Shown here in pieces: positions 11,622 to 21,502 of a stretch of DNA of 64,000 nt. Position numbers and translations under genes: made by a program. Under the pieces are notes generated by a model that had not been told where the DNA came from, made no database searches, and worked only from the letters and a program-made list of their open reading frames with translations. Numbering within the stretch: the first letter of the stretch is position 1; every line of letters begins with the position of its first letter. Location: assembly GCA_023627715.1 (NCBI GenBank), contig JAMAHW010000003.1, positions 434,001-498,000 of the forward strand, given 5' to 3'. The DNA is from Periconia sp. R9002 (Eukaryota > Ascomycota > Dothideomycetes > Pleosporales > Periconiaceae).

Positions 11622-12562
11622 ATGCGCACCTCCACCCTCACATCTGTTCTCGCAACGGCGGCGGCCGTCTCTTCCACCTCTGCTCAATTTACCCAGGGTA
11701 AACCTACAAAGGAAGAATTGCCTGGCAAGAGTCCTGAGGGTGTGGCCTGTACGTACATCTCGATCACATATCACCATCTCAACACCACAATGTGTAGCTC
11801 AGATGTTTGATAACTCATTGAATGCCCCGCAATTGCATTGAACTGACATTTACTCCGCACAATCAGACAACGCCACGGTCGTACCCGATGCCAAATCCAG
11901 CATCAAAGTCAATGGCTACTTCGCACTCGTAGTCTCGAGTGGGGAGCCAACCCTAGACTTCGTGTTCAACGGCGTCGCTAAGAAGAATGGCGGTCCCTTC
12001 GCTTATCAGATTCACGAGAACGCTGTTTCTGGAAATGATTGCGCTGCCGCTGGTGGTGTCTTCAACCCCTACAACAGCAAGGTCGCCGTCGGAGCTGTGG
12101 GTGTCGATGGGGGTCAATTCTGGCCTATCGGTGTTGACAGCGATACCAACTCAAACGGCGGGTATGTGGTATACCCTTAGCATAGATGTAACGTCGACTG
12201 ACTTCGTTTCTAGTTTCTCTGACGTTCTGCTGTCCCTTGATCCCAAGAGCAAGAACTTCGTTGGCAACAGAGCACTGGTCATCAGCAACGCCAAAGGTGA
12301 ACGCGTGGCTTGTGGTACCTTGAAGTGTGTGAAGGGTTGCGAGGGCCAGGCCAACAACGGTACCTCCACCACTGCTCCCACCGGTACTCCCAGTGCTGCT
12401 CCCAGCGGTGCTCCCAAAGGCAATGGCACTGTTGGTTCCAACGGCACCGTGAACACTCCTGGCGCCCCTGGCTCTGGACCTGCTCTCTCTACCAACTCTG
12501 GCGTCCAGCTCGTCGCCAGTGCTGGCGCCATGTTCATGGCTTTCGCTGCTATCTTGCTGTAA
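11622..12562 (+). CDS. GPI-type cell-surface protein with degenerate Cu-SOD-like domain
   Basis: Three exons: 11622-11748, 11867-12161 and 12214-12562, about 214 aa. A signal peptide (MRTSTLTSVLATAAAVSSTSA) is followed by a domain resembling fungal surface Cu-only superoxide dismutases: GYFALVVSSGEP, FAYQIHENAVSGNDCAAAGG, VFNPYN and VGNRALVISNAKGERVACG. A Thr/Ser/Pro/Gly linker and a hydrophobic C-terminal tail (FMAFAAILL) after small residues indicate a GPI-anchor signal. Only one of the expected copper-ligand histidines is clear (YQIHEN); the positions normally in GHFNPY and the HG loop have lost histidine. So a structural or binding role, not dismutase activity, is inferred. Confidence 0.78.
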
Positions 12563-13149
12563 AGCGGGAGCGACATCTGGTTTCCGGTGCATAAAATCAT
12601 TAATGTAAATACACTTCCTCTCGTGGTGGGCCTGCTGGTGTTATTCTGTTTTGGGTTTTGAGCAAATAGAGCTTTACTGGCAGCATCAAGCATAATACGG
12701 GTCCTATAGCATTCTGCATTTCTCTCAATTCATGAATGTGTATTTCCTAAATCGCACTTCTCTCCAATTTCACTCTACGATCTAAATTGCAAATTCTTCA
12801 GACTTTCGTGAAATCTTCCTAGAAACATTCTTTAGGGATTGAATATAAGTGGGATATGCAGGCAAAAAGCCTTCCCCGTCCACTATCCCCAAGCCGTGTT
12901 ATCAACATCTGTGAAAGACACAGATATTAGCAAAAGAAAAGAGCGGCTCCAATAGTCTTCGACCGAAAATGGGTTAGCGTGTCGGTGGACTAGGTAACTA
13001 CATGCACCTTCGCGGCGTGTCTTGTTCAGTTCACTCAAAGCGTGATGAAATAAAACAAAAGGATAAATTCTAAAGTTTTGATACCCTATCACCGATAACT
13101 TACTTCTCTCACTCAACCCTTCGCTGAGCCGCACATCTCTATTCCCACA
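12563..13149. other. Intergenic
   Basis: No gene seen. It holds the 3' flank of the SOD-like gene and the leader of the next gene. Confidence 0.5.
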
Positions 13150-13721
13150 ATGGCAACTCGCACAGTATATCTCATATCTTTACGCGAAAGCACTCGACAA
13201 CGCGCCCACTTCGGAATATGGGTCCCCTACGCCGATTCCACGAAAGGGACATTCATCAACGTAGTCGGAGCACCGATGATGGGATTCCACCTCGAGTTCG
13301 AGCGAGGCTACGATCCAAGCGCAAATCCTCAGAAGAAAGAGATGTTCGAAATCGGGCAGATTGACTCAAGCCGTCTGCACGACTGGACTGGAGACAAGTG
13401 CATCGACTCGACTCCCAGAAGTGATTTAGAAGTAGTGGCCAGTCAGATCCCGCCACCTCGTAAGAGCGAGAATTTCATGGCTCCGGTGAATGAGGTACGG
13501 TTACTGCTACATGCACGTGTGGTGGTTAGTGTTTCGATAGCTGATGGATGTAGACGACTAATCGAAGGTGTCAAGAGTGGACGATGGATTTCGTCCGACG
13601 ACTTGTCTCTGCTCAGTATTTAGACAGCTCTGCTGAGACGGTTGTTCAATCTACACGGGATCCACCCACCCATGGGATTATGGGCTTACAAGGTAGAGGA
13701 GGGGCAACGGATGTACCGTAA
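13150..13721 (+). CDS. Conserved fungal hypothetical protein
   Basis: Two exons: 13150-13494 and 13554-13721, about 170 aa. The donor GTACGG and acceptor TAG give a phase-0 59-bp intron. Without splicing the frame continues for a while and reads non-conserved sequence, so the splice matters for the C-terminus. Recognisable family features are the N-terminal YLISLRESTRQRAHFGIWVP, a GFHLEFERGYD segment, and a C-terminal RRCQEWTMDFVRRLV helix followed by RDPPTHGI. I know this pattern from small uncharacterised Pezizomycotina proteins, but no function is established. No signal peptide or membrane segment. Confidence 0.72.
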
Positions 13722-14355
13722 CCAACGTTTTTTGCCTGTTTCAGGAACATCGATTCCCTATCATAGTTACCGTTATCAGATAGCCCGATTGGATTATTGA
13801 TCTAAAAACCAAGATGTGAACGGTGTGATTGATATGCTGCAATTATGGAGTACACCCTTAGTAAGCATTTTCTTAGCGTATCTGGGAGGTATTCTCTCTC
13901 AAGACCTGAGCTTCGGCAAGCTTCGTATAAGACACGTCACACGTCTTTCATACTTTGCCATAACTTTGCGCAAGACAGCCGTTTGAGTGGTTTGCGTCAA
14001 TGTGCGTTCATTGGTGCTCACTCTGTATAAGCGGTTGTAGTGCGCTAGGTGCTGCCGCCTGATTGTTTCATGGCTTGCGGTAGTGTAAGATAAGCCACCG
14101 ATCTCTATCAGTATTTGTGTATACGGCAATCCAGGCTCATTCCGATCAAAGTTTAAAGATCTGGAAATATGTAAGCCTTCCATATCATCCGATCTCGTCT
14201 CCATCCAATCTTATCCAAATGCCAGGATTCAAAATGAGAAAAACCTCAAGGAGGGGACAAATGCCGAAGTAGGTTCGCAGCGTCGCGCCATATCACGGGC
14301 CAAAAGGAGGGCACTCGCAAACATCACACCCGAGAACTCTCACCCCCAAAAGCAA
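13722..14355. other. Intergenic or unresolved 5' part of next gene
   Basis: No independent gene. The frame of the downstream 2EXR-like ORF stays open back to 14089 without an ATG, so an upstream start exon may lie here. Several GTAAGC/GTAAGA donors and AG acceptors are present, and I cannot choose among them. Confidence 0.4.
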
Positions 14356-15231
14356 TCACTGCTCTTTACAGCTCTCCCAAGCGAAATCAGGAACCTCATT
14401 TTCAAGTACGCCGTTTGCCAAGACTACAACACGTCTATGGTATTCAACCCAGACTCGCACCGAGGACGACCAGGGCACAGATTCAACGCAAGCATCGACA
14501 CAGCTCTCCTGCGAACATGTCGCTTGATCTACTACGAAACTCGCTCGATCCCGCCGGGCTCTACGACGCACCACATGTTGGAGGCGCCGAGTGAATCGTT
14601 CAACCCGCGTAACTGGGACCACTACCTCTTCCACCTTCCCACCCAAATCGGCCGCGATCTATACCACCTGCACGTCACGAAATGGACCTCCCCCTTCATC
14701 TTCTCGCGGTACCTCAGGGACCATCTCCACTGGAAGAAACTCACCTGGACGTTATGCGCGTCCGAGTGGACGCACCTCTCCATGCACACCACCCAACACT
14801 TCGACATCAGCCGCACGCTCCAATCCACAGTTTTCCCAACCTCCTGCCACGAAATCACCATCGAACTCGAATCCCTCATCAACTTCCCCTTCCAGCGCTT
14901 GATCCTGCGCGACAGCGCTGAGAAGTGCAAATCCATCCAATTAACCAGACAAGACGGGACAGCGCTGGAACTCGACGCGCGGAAATCAGTAGAGTACACT
15001 TGGCAGGGTCGAACGTTTAAGCCGCCGATCCCCGGCGCGGATAGGTCGTTTGGGAGCTATGTTAATGCGATTTATCATACGATTAGGCTTTGCTGGCGGG
15101 ATAAGGTGCCCGAGAGGGAGTACATGCGGTATGATCGGTTGGATTGTTTGCGTGCTGATGAGATACGGGTCATGACGAAGGATGCGATTGAAAAGGATAC
15201 AGAGGCTGTGAGACGGTTGTATCCGGAGTAA
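14356..15231 (+). CDS. 2EXR/F-box-like fungal protein, 5' end unresolved
   Basis: The open frame covers 14089-15231. The conserved part starts near 14356 with SLLFTALPSEIRNLIFKYAV, the motif that opens fungal 2EXR-type proteins (LPxEIRxxIW/F). Next come LLRTCRLIYYETRSI, typical of the same family, and ISRTLQSTVFPTSCHEITIE. The first in-frame ATG is at 14437, inside the conserved region, so the true start must be reached by splicing or the gene is 5'-truncated. Stop at 15229-15231. Function of the family is unknown; an F-box-like adaptor role is speculative. No membrane segment. Confidence 0.6.
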   Translation, partial: SLLFTALPSEIRNLIFKYAVCQDYNTSMVFNPDSHRGRPGHRFNASIDTALLRTCRLIYYETRSIPPGSTTHHMLEAPSESFNPRNWDHYLFHLPTQIGRDLYHLHVTKWTSPFIFSRYLRDHLHWKKLTWTLCASEWTHLSMHTTQHFDISRTLQSTVFPTSCHEITIELESLINFPFQRLILRDSAEKCKSIQLTRQDGTALELDARKSVEYTWQGRTFKPPIPGADRSFGSYVNAIYHTIRLCWRDKVPEREYMRYDRLDCLRADEIRVMTKDAIEKDTEAVRRLYPE

Positions 15232-15536
15232 ATAGTCTATTACACAATCATCTCCTGGTGAAAAGTAGAATTCTGTGGTAGGATTGATGTATTTGTTCAG
15301 AGTCCGCTTGGGCCAAGCCTTGCTCACCCCTTATTCGCCGCACCCCTTTCCACACTAGTAGTGCCTTCCCCCCCACTTTCCCGTTTTCCACTTTCCAAAC
15401 TTGCCCCTGCCTCGTCAAAATTGATTACGATGCAGTGCAACATGACGATTTCCTACCTCTTCTCTCGTTCCTGCTTTTATTTGTGCCTATATAAGATTAA
15501 TAGACCGCACCGTATCACATGAACAAGCAAAACACC

Positions 15537-15617
15537 GGCGCTCTGGCAGAGTGGTTATTGCGTAAGACTAGAAATCTTATTCCTTCGGGAGCACAGGTTC
15601 GAATCCTGTGGGCGTCG
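15537..15617 (+). tRNA. tRNA-Ser(AGA)
   Basis: An 81-nt cloverleaf. The acceptor GGCGCTC pairs with GGGCGTC (one G-T pair) and G is the discriminator base. The anticodon stem TAAGA/TCTTA encloses loop CTAGAAA with anticodon AGA at 15570-15572. The variable arm is long, as in class II serine tRNAs, and the T arm is ACAGG-TTCGAAT-CCTGT. Internal promoter boxes are good matches: A box TGGCAGAGTGG and B box GGTTCGAATCC. There is no intron. Confidence 0.93.
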
Positions 15618-15633
15618 TTTGCCTTCTATCTCA

Positions 15634-15646
15634 TTTTTTATTTTTT
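15634..15646 (+). terminator. Pol III T-tract terminator
   Basis: Two runs of six T separated by one A, 17 bp after the tRNA-Ser 3' end. T runs of this kind terminate RNA polymerase III. Confidence 0.75.
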
Positions 15647-16275
15647 GCGATCGTCCTCAAAAGGCGTCTGGCAGCGTGGTACCTACGAGAGATGTGAGGA
15701 TGTGCAGGTGGCGGCGCGCTAGGATGGCTCAAAACAGCATCCCCTTATAGTGCATGTGCCACCCTGTGACAAGAGAGGAGCGAGTTTTTTTTTTTTTTTG
15801 GGGGGGGATTGAATATACAGACGTGTTTGAATGAGTTGTTAGTTGTCAAGAGCTGCATTCAATTGAAAATTGTGCCACTGGTTCAGCAGTGCTGGGGGCG
15901 AATGGATCTGCATGAAGTATTTGTTCAGTGCCACTCATTTGATGAAGCAGGGCAGCTTTTGAAAAATTCCACGAGATGCGTATTTTACTGTCAGTGGAGG
16001 GATGCGTTGGTGATTAACATGTAGGGCTCGGTTTTAATATAAATCCTGCGGATCTTGCATGTACAGAAGAGTCAGATACAACACAAAATAACGAAGCATA
16101 AAGTCAGAACATGTGAACATTTAAAATTTTATTCGAATATCATGAGCCATGTCTCCATTCAGCGACCTATGATGTCATTGATCCTTATATGCGTGGTTTT
16201 TTGACATTGCGACCATGTACATGTGCGGCCACTCTTTAGCCCCTTTACTCTAATGAATATGACTGTATTCACAGC
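15647..16275. other. Intergenic
   Basis: No gene seen. Contains a 15-T run followed by 8 G (15785-15807) and the AT-rich 3' flank of the 6-phosphogluconate dehydrogenase gene. Confidence 0.5.
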
Positions 16276-18247
16276 TTATGCGTTGTATGTCGAAGCCGAG
16301 ACGTTTCCTCCCCTGCCGGTCCAGTTGACGTGGATGTCCTTGCCTTCGGGGTAGTCTTCGCTGGCGAATTCGGGCTTGACGCGGAAAGTGTGGGCACCGA
16401 AGTAATCACGTTGAGCCTGGAGCAAGTTGGCGGGCAAGTCCTTAGTGCGGTAACCGTCGTAGAAGCTCAGAGCGGTGCTGAAGGCGGGAGTGGGAATACC
16501 CCAGAGGGCACCCTTGGAAACAATGCTGCGTCGTATTAGTGCCAGTTACAGGGTCGAATCTTTTGATTAAACACTTACTCTCTCCATCCGGCCTGGGCGT
16601 TGTGGATGGCCTTCTTGAAGAAGTCGTCGAAGAGCAGGTTCTCGAGTTCAGGGTTGGCGCGGTAGCTGTGGCTGAATCAGTATAGCGCTCCTTGAGTGTT
16701 CAAAAATCCGACTTACGCCTTGGTGATATCCTTTAAGAAGACCGATCGGATAATGCAACCACCACGCCACATGAGAGCAATTTCGGGCTTGTTCAACTTC
16801 CACTTGTACTCCTTGGCGGCGTTCTGGATCAACATGAAACCCTGGGCATACGAGATAATCTTAGAGGCGTACAAGGCCTGTTCCAGGTTGTCGATTACTT
16901 GCTTCTTGTCGCCGCTGAAGCTGGGGCTGGGACCATCGAGAAGCGTGGAGGCACGGCCACGCTCGGCCTTGAGGGAAGAAAGGCATCGGGCAAAGACAGC
17001 CTCTCCGATCAAGGTAACGGGCATACCAAGGTCCAAGGCGTTGATGGCGGTCCACTTGCCAGTACCCTTCTGACCAGCAGAGTCGAGAATCTTCTCGACG
17101 ATGGGGGTTCCGTCCTTGTCGTCATTCTTGTACATGATGTCGCGGGTGATCTCGATGAGGAAGGAGTCGAGCACACCCTTGTTCCACTCGGCGAAAACGT
17201 CACCGATTTCCTTGTTCTTCATTCCTAGACCACGCTTCATGATGTCGTATGCCTAATAACATGGTGAGTTCCCATTTTGCAAAAAAAGAGACTACTCATC
17301 TTACCTCACAGATCAACTGCATGTCACCATACTCGATACCATTGTGCACCATCTTGACGTAGTGACCGGCACCTTCGTCGCCAACCCATTGACAGCAGGC
17401 CTCGCCGTCGGATTTGGCGGAGATGGACTGGAGGACGTCCTTGATGTAGGGCCATGCCTCCTCGTTACCACCGGGCATGATACTAGGTCCGTAGCGGGCA
17501 CCTTCTTCTCCTCCGGAAACACCGCTACCAACGTAGCGAATGCCCTTTGTGGCGAGGTACTTTGTTCGGCGGTTCGTGTCGGGGTAGTGAGAGTTGCCGC
17601 CGTCGATGATGATGTCGCCCTCCTCAACGCCGCCCTCGGTCAAGAGCAACTCGATGAAGTCATCGACGGGTTTACCGGCCATGACGAGCATCATCATACG
17701 ACGGGGCTTCTTGAGCTTCTGCACGAACTCCTTGATGGAGTGTGCGCCGACAATGCTCTTGCCCTTGGCCTCTGTTGCAGATTAGCCAGTTTTCCCATAT
17801 TGAACTTGAGGACTTTTATTACCATCGTTGAGGAAACGGTCGACCTTGGCCACCCTAGCTGCAGTCAGTGGTTGCCCATGGCGGGACAGGCGTATTCGTG
17901 AGGCCTTACGTTCGGTTGAAAGCTACGACCTGTAGGGTATCAGTACATCAGTTGCGACTGCAGTAAGGAGGATGAGGAACCGTACAGTGAAGCCGTGATC
18001 AGCACTGTGATATTTGGGTCAGTTATGCGCCTGCGGATGTTGGAGGGGTAACGTGGAGGGGTAGGATGGCTTACGCATTGAGGATCAAGTTCTGGCCCAT
18101 AACCTGTCATGGATGTGTGAGTGAGAGTTCTGGCAATTCCATACAGCTTCTTTTTCTAACTGACTAGCAGGATAGGGGCTTTGGGCGTGAACAGGGAGTA
18201 CGTACAGCCAGGCCGATGAGGCCGAAGTCGCCAACAGCTTCAGTCAT
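16276..18247 (-). CDS. GND1: 6-phosphogluconate dehydrogenase (decarboxylating)
   Basis: Nine exons: 18247-18206, 18103-18075, 18004-17986, 17929-17910, 17854-17823, 17771-17305, 17252-16717, 16665-16579 and 16525-16276, about 493 aa, the normal length. Converts 6-phosphogluconate and NADP+ to ribulose-5-phosphate, CO2 and NADPH in the oxidative pentose phosphate pathway, in the cytosol. The NADP-binding GLIGLAVMGQNL is split across exons 1-2. The family signature IIDGGNSHYPDTNRR, the substrate loop GVSGGEEGARYGPSIMPGG and catalytic-region GDEGAGHYVKMVHNGIEYGD all lie in exon 6. The C-terminal domain (exons 7-9) closes the site. In exon 5 the acceptor CTAG at 17855 was chosen because the nearer CAG would give an immediate stop. 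Confidence 0.96.
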
Positions 18248-19841
18248 GGTGGGCAATGTGTGATTGCACAGCGGAGTTTGACGGAATGGAGGGGTATGGC
18301 GGGGTAGTTGTAGCGGCCTTGAGCGCAACAACAATTGGGATGGTGGTTGGTGGTGGGAGAGGATGAAGATGAAGAAGAGAGGAGAGAGAGAAGACGAGTG
18401 GGGGAATGCTAGGGAGATAAGTAGGTAGAATTTGGCCTGGGTCTCCGACGGGGCGAGTTTGGAGTTTGAGTGGCATCAGCGGGGCACAGAGGCTGCAATA
18501 GGTCGGCGGGCGCGGTACAGGTCGTCTAGCTACCGACTCTGATGCATCACCACCCACCACGCCATGCTAACCACTATTGCTATGCTGTGCATCCATGTAT
18601 GCTATGCTCACCAACTACCTAGGTACCAACACGGCACTATCCTCATCTGAAGACCAGACAGGAGGACAAATCAAACGGGATGGTTCCCAATGCACACAAT
18701 GCACGCCTCGTCCCAAATCCTGACGACAAGTTATCCCACGTTCGGCCGCGGGTGTACCGGCGGCCGTCTACATGTACGTGAGTAATTACTGGACTATATT
18801 GTCTATACATGCAGCCCACAGCCCAAACAGCCAAACAGCTCCCCTCCTCCTGAGCCTGTTCACGCGGCCGACAAGCCAGATAAGAGGTAGTTACCAACCC
18901 TCAACAATCCTGTTCCCATGAGCTGGCGGGCTGGTCTCCCGCGGAAATGGAAAGAGGAAAAGTCTGATCTCGTTGTGTAGCTGGATTACACAGCAAAACG
19001 GGTAGGCGTTCCGTGCCCCTCCAAAACAGTCATCCTTCATAATCATCCATGTTGGCCTTCGTCATACTGTACATAGCCGGCTACCCTCGTCAAAATCTCC
19101 ACTGCAGGTGGTCAACCAGGACTGGTGCTTGATGTCAGGTAAGGCTGAATTCCATCACGTGACGCCCTATGCATCTCCCAACTCTCCATCCAGCCCATGC
19201 GCCTCGCACAGGTTATCGTGACCGGAAGCCGGAGAAAATTAAGCAGCGATGCAGGCCAAGCGCGGGCTTGTGCCAGAACTACTCAACGACAAATCAATCG
19301 CCCCTGGCAACCATAATTGACGCACCCTCCTCCGGCTCTTCCGCTCTCTGTCGGCCCGTCACTCCCTGTCACAAATCTTGACGCTTTTCTTCATCGTGTC
19401 CCACTGTGACGTTAATTGTAGCGAGTCCGTGCGCAGAGGTGAGGCTCATCCCTGTCGCAAGTTGGGAGCCTTGGCGAGCAAAGAAGTTAATCGCCCTTAG
19501 TCAGCAATCGTTTAGCCTCGCGTCTACCTACTCGCAACTTCACCGGCGACGTCGCACCCATTAGACCTTGGGAGCATTACAACAACGCCACCGCTCCACT
19601 GCCCTCCCCTCCCCACCACTATCGCAAACACGTACTGTCAAGGTTAGTCCTTTTTGTCCCTTACTGCCCCTGTGTGCGCGTCCTCTAGCCAAGGACGTGC
19701 CTTTGAGTGATACCCTTCCTGCGTGCGGCGACCACCTCTTGCATTTCTTACCGTCGTCCAGCGCAAACCATCCGGCCGAGCTACACGGCTCAGCAGCGCG
19801 CGACCGTGACTACCGCTTCGACGAACTACAACACCGCCAAC
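18248..19841. other. Intergenic: divergent promoters
   Basis: About 1.6 kb between 6-phosphogluconate dehydrogenase (-) and the RRM protein (+). No supportable gene. A likely 5' UTR intron of the RRM gene begins near 19642 (AAG|GTTAGT). An in-frame ATG at 19707 would add 45 non-conserved residues. Confidence 0.5.
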
Positions 19842-20861
19842 ATGAATAACAAAGACCTCACCCCCCATCCGTCGCTACCTGCGCGTCCACCCACGACAAC
19901 ATATTCCGCCCCGCCTTCGCGCAACAACACCAGCGGCGCCCGAGGATTTGGCGGAGGGTTTGGCGGTATTCCCGGACGTTCGGTGGTAGCCCAGTCTCCT
20001 GCGCAGGTCGCCGCGCCGCCGGCCTTCTACCCTCAGCCGCCTGTGAGCGCCCCAAACCAAAATGCAGCTTACCCGTCCAGCAATGCTTACTACTCTTCCT
20101 ATCAAGCCTATGGCACCACTGCGGTGCCAGCAGTCGCCTATTCTGCACCCACGACGTTGAATGGTGGTTTTCCAAGCAATTACCCAAGCAACTACGACCC
20201 TGAAGAGGAGGCTCGCATTGCTGAATGGAATAGCGCGTATACCCGCGGAGATGCAGATGGAAAAAAGACCGGAAATGCGCACACTGTGGCCCGCGCCGAT
20301 GCCAACCCAACCACTGATTCGCAAGCCGGAACGGCAACCTCGGAGAAGCAGAAAACAGTCATTCGCGAGGGAGGTGGGAAGACATGGGAGGACCCATCGT
20401 TGCTCGAGTGGAATCCTCAGCACCCACGCTTGTTCATTGGTAACCTTGCTGGTGAAGTGACGGATGATTCACTCCTGAAAGCCTTTTCCAAGTACCCTTC
20501 GGTCGTGAAGGCGCGCGTCGTTCGAGACAAACGATCAACTAAGAGCAAAAGCTATGGGTTCGTGAGCTTCTCCGATACTGATGATTACTTCCGCGCGGCC
20601 AAGGAAATGCAGGGCAAGTACATTGGCAGTCATCCGGTACTGATCAAGCGAGCGACCTCGGAAGTCAAGCCCACGGTAAAACGTGATGATAGACACGGAA
20701 AATATGGAAAGAACAACAGGAACAACAACAATAAGAACAAAAACAACAACAAGGGATCAAATGCTGAAGGAGCGATGCAATACCCGGGCGCAGCTCCATT
20801 CTCTGCAACCAGCGGTGTGCACAAAAAGGGAAAGAATGGGGGACCGAGGCTGCTGGGTTGA
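19842..20861 (+). CDS. RBM42-like RNA-binding protein (single RRM)
   Basis: A single coding exon of 339 aa from the ATG at 19842 (MNNKDLTPHPSLPARPP). The upstream in-frame ATG at 19707 was not chosen because its extension looks like leader sequence. The N-terminal half is Pro/Ala/Tyr-rich and disordered. The WEDPSLLEWNPQHPRLFIGNL junction is characteristic of RBM42-type proteins. The RRM has RNP2 LFIGNL and RNP1 KSYGFVSF, with GEVTDDSLLKAFSKYPSV between them. After the RRM comes an Asn/Lys-rich tail (KNNRNNNNKNKNNNK) and a basic C-terminus. RBM42 homologues bind RNA and link to pre-mRNA processing (family knowledge). The exact target here is unknown. Confidence 0.88.
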   Translation: MNNKDLTPHPSLPARPPTTTYSAPPSRNNTSGARGFGGGFGGIPGRSVVAQSPAQVAAPPAFYPQPPVSAPNQNAAYPSSNAYYSSYQAYGTTAVPAVAYSAPTTLNGGFPSNYPSNYDPEEEARIAEWNSAYTRGDADGKKTGNAHTVARADANPTTDSQAGTATSEKQKTVIREGGGKTWEDPSLLEWNPQHPRLFIGNLAGEVTDDSLLKAFSKYPSVVKARVVRDKRSTKSKSYGFVSFSDTDDYFRAAKEMQGKYIGSHPVLIKRATSEVKPTVKRDDRHGKYGKNNRNNNNKNKNNNKGSNAEGAMQYPGAAPFSATSGVHKKGKNGGPRLLG

Positions 20862-21502
20862 TTGGTCTGCATGGTGTTGCATACCTACAATCATGTGGTG
20901 GAGGAGATTATTGAACTTCGATTGTCCTCCAGGCTCGTAACAAGGGTGGTTGGATTTTGAGATGCTGGCATATATTGCGTCCAACGATCACGTTTGAACT
21001 CAGTCGATGGGTGTATCACGCACTTCGGGGGTGACGTGATTGTTGCAATGTTTTTGAGGAGGGAACCTGTAATCAACAAGGTCTGCCCACTCTCGGAAAT
21101 ACACATGCATTATGTACATGTGTTTTAGAGTATACCCATAGGTACATGTGTACCCAGGTGGCAGAACATTGAATGCCTCAAGCTGTAATACTTACGGTGA
21201 ACAAGAATTCACAAATTTCTCACTGTCTAAGTCTTTCTTAGGTGGCTGTGAAAAACAGTTGTTATTGAACGTGTGAATGTATCAATATACATGTAGGTAC
21301 ATACATAATCAGGTCTGGACAGCGCGCCCATCCATGATGCCGGTAACATCACGTGATGGGATGCTTGGCGTTGGTGGTTCGCGCTCGCTCTAACGCGACG
21401 ACTGAAGACTGTAGACACCACCCCCATCGAACGCGCCTACCTCATCTTCATCGGCAACACTTCACGGCTAGCGACGTCCCTGTCGCTTTAACTCAAATCG
21501 CC
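20862..21502. other. Intergenic
   Basis: No gene. Repeated short ACATGT/TACATGT motifs occur at 21104-21165 and 21285-21305, together with AT-rich sequence. Confidence 0.5.

Noticed and set aside
19707..19841. N-terminal extension of the RRM protein as a mitochondrial presequence
   Set aside because: Family members start near MNNKDL-like sequence, and the extension lies where a 5' UTR intron is likely. RBM42-type proteins are not mitochondrial.
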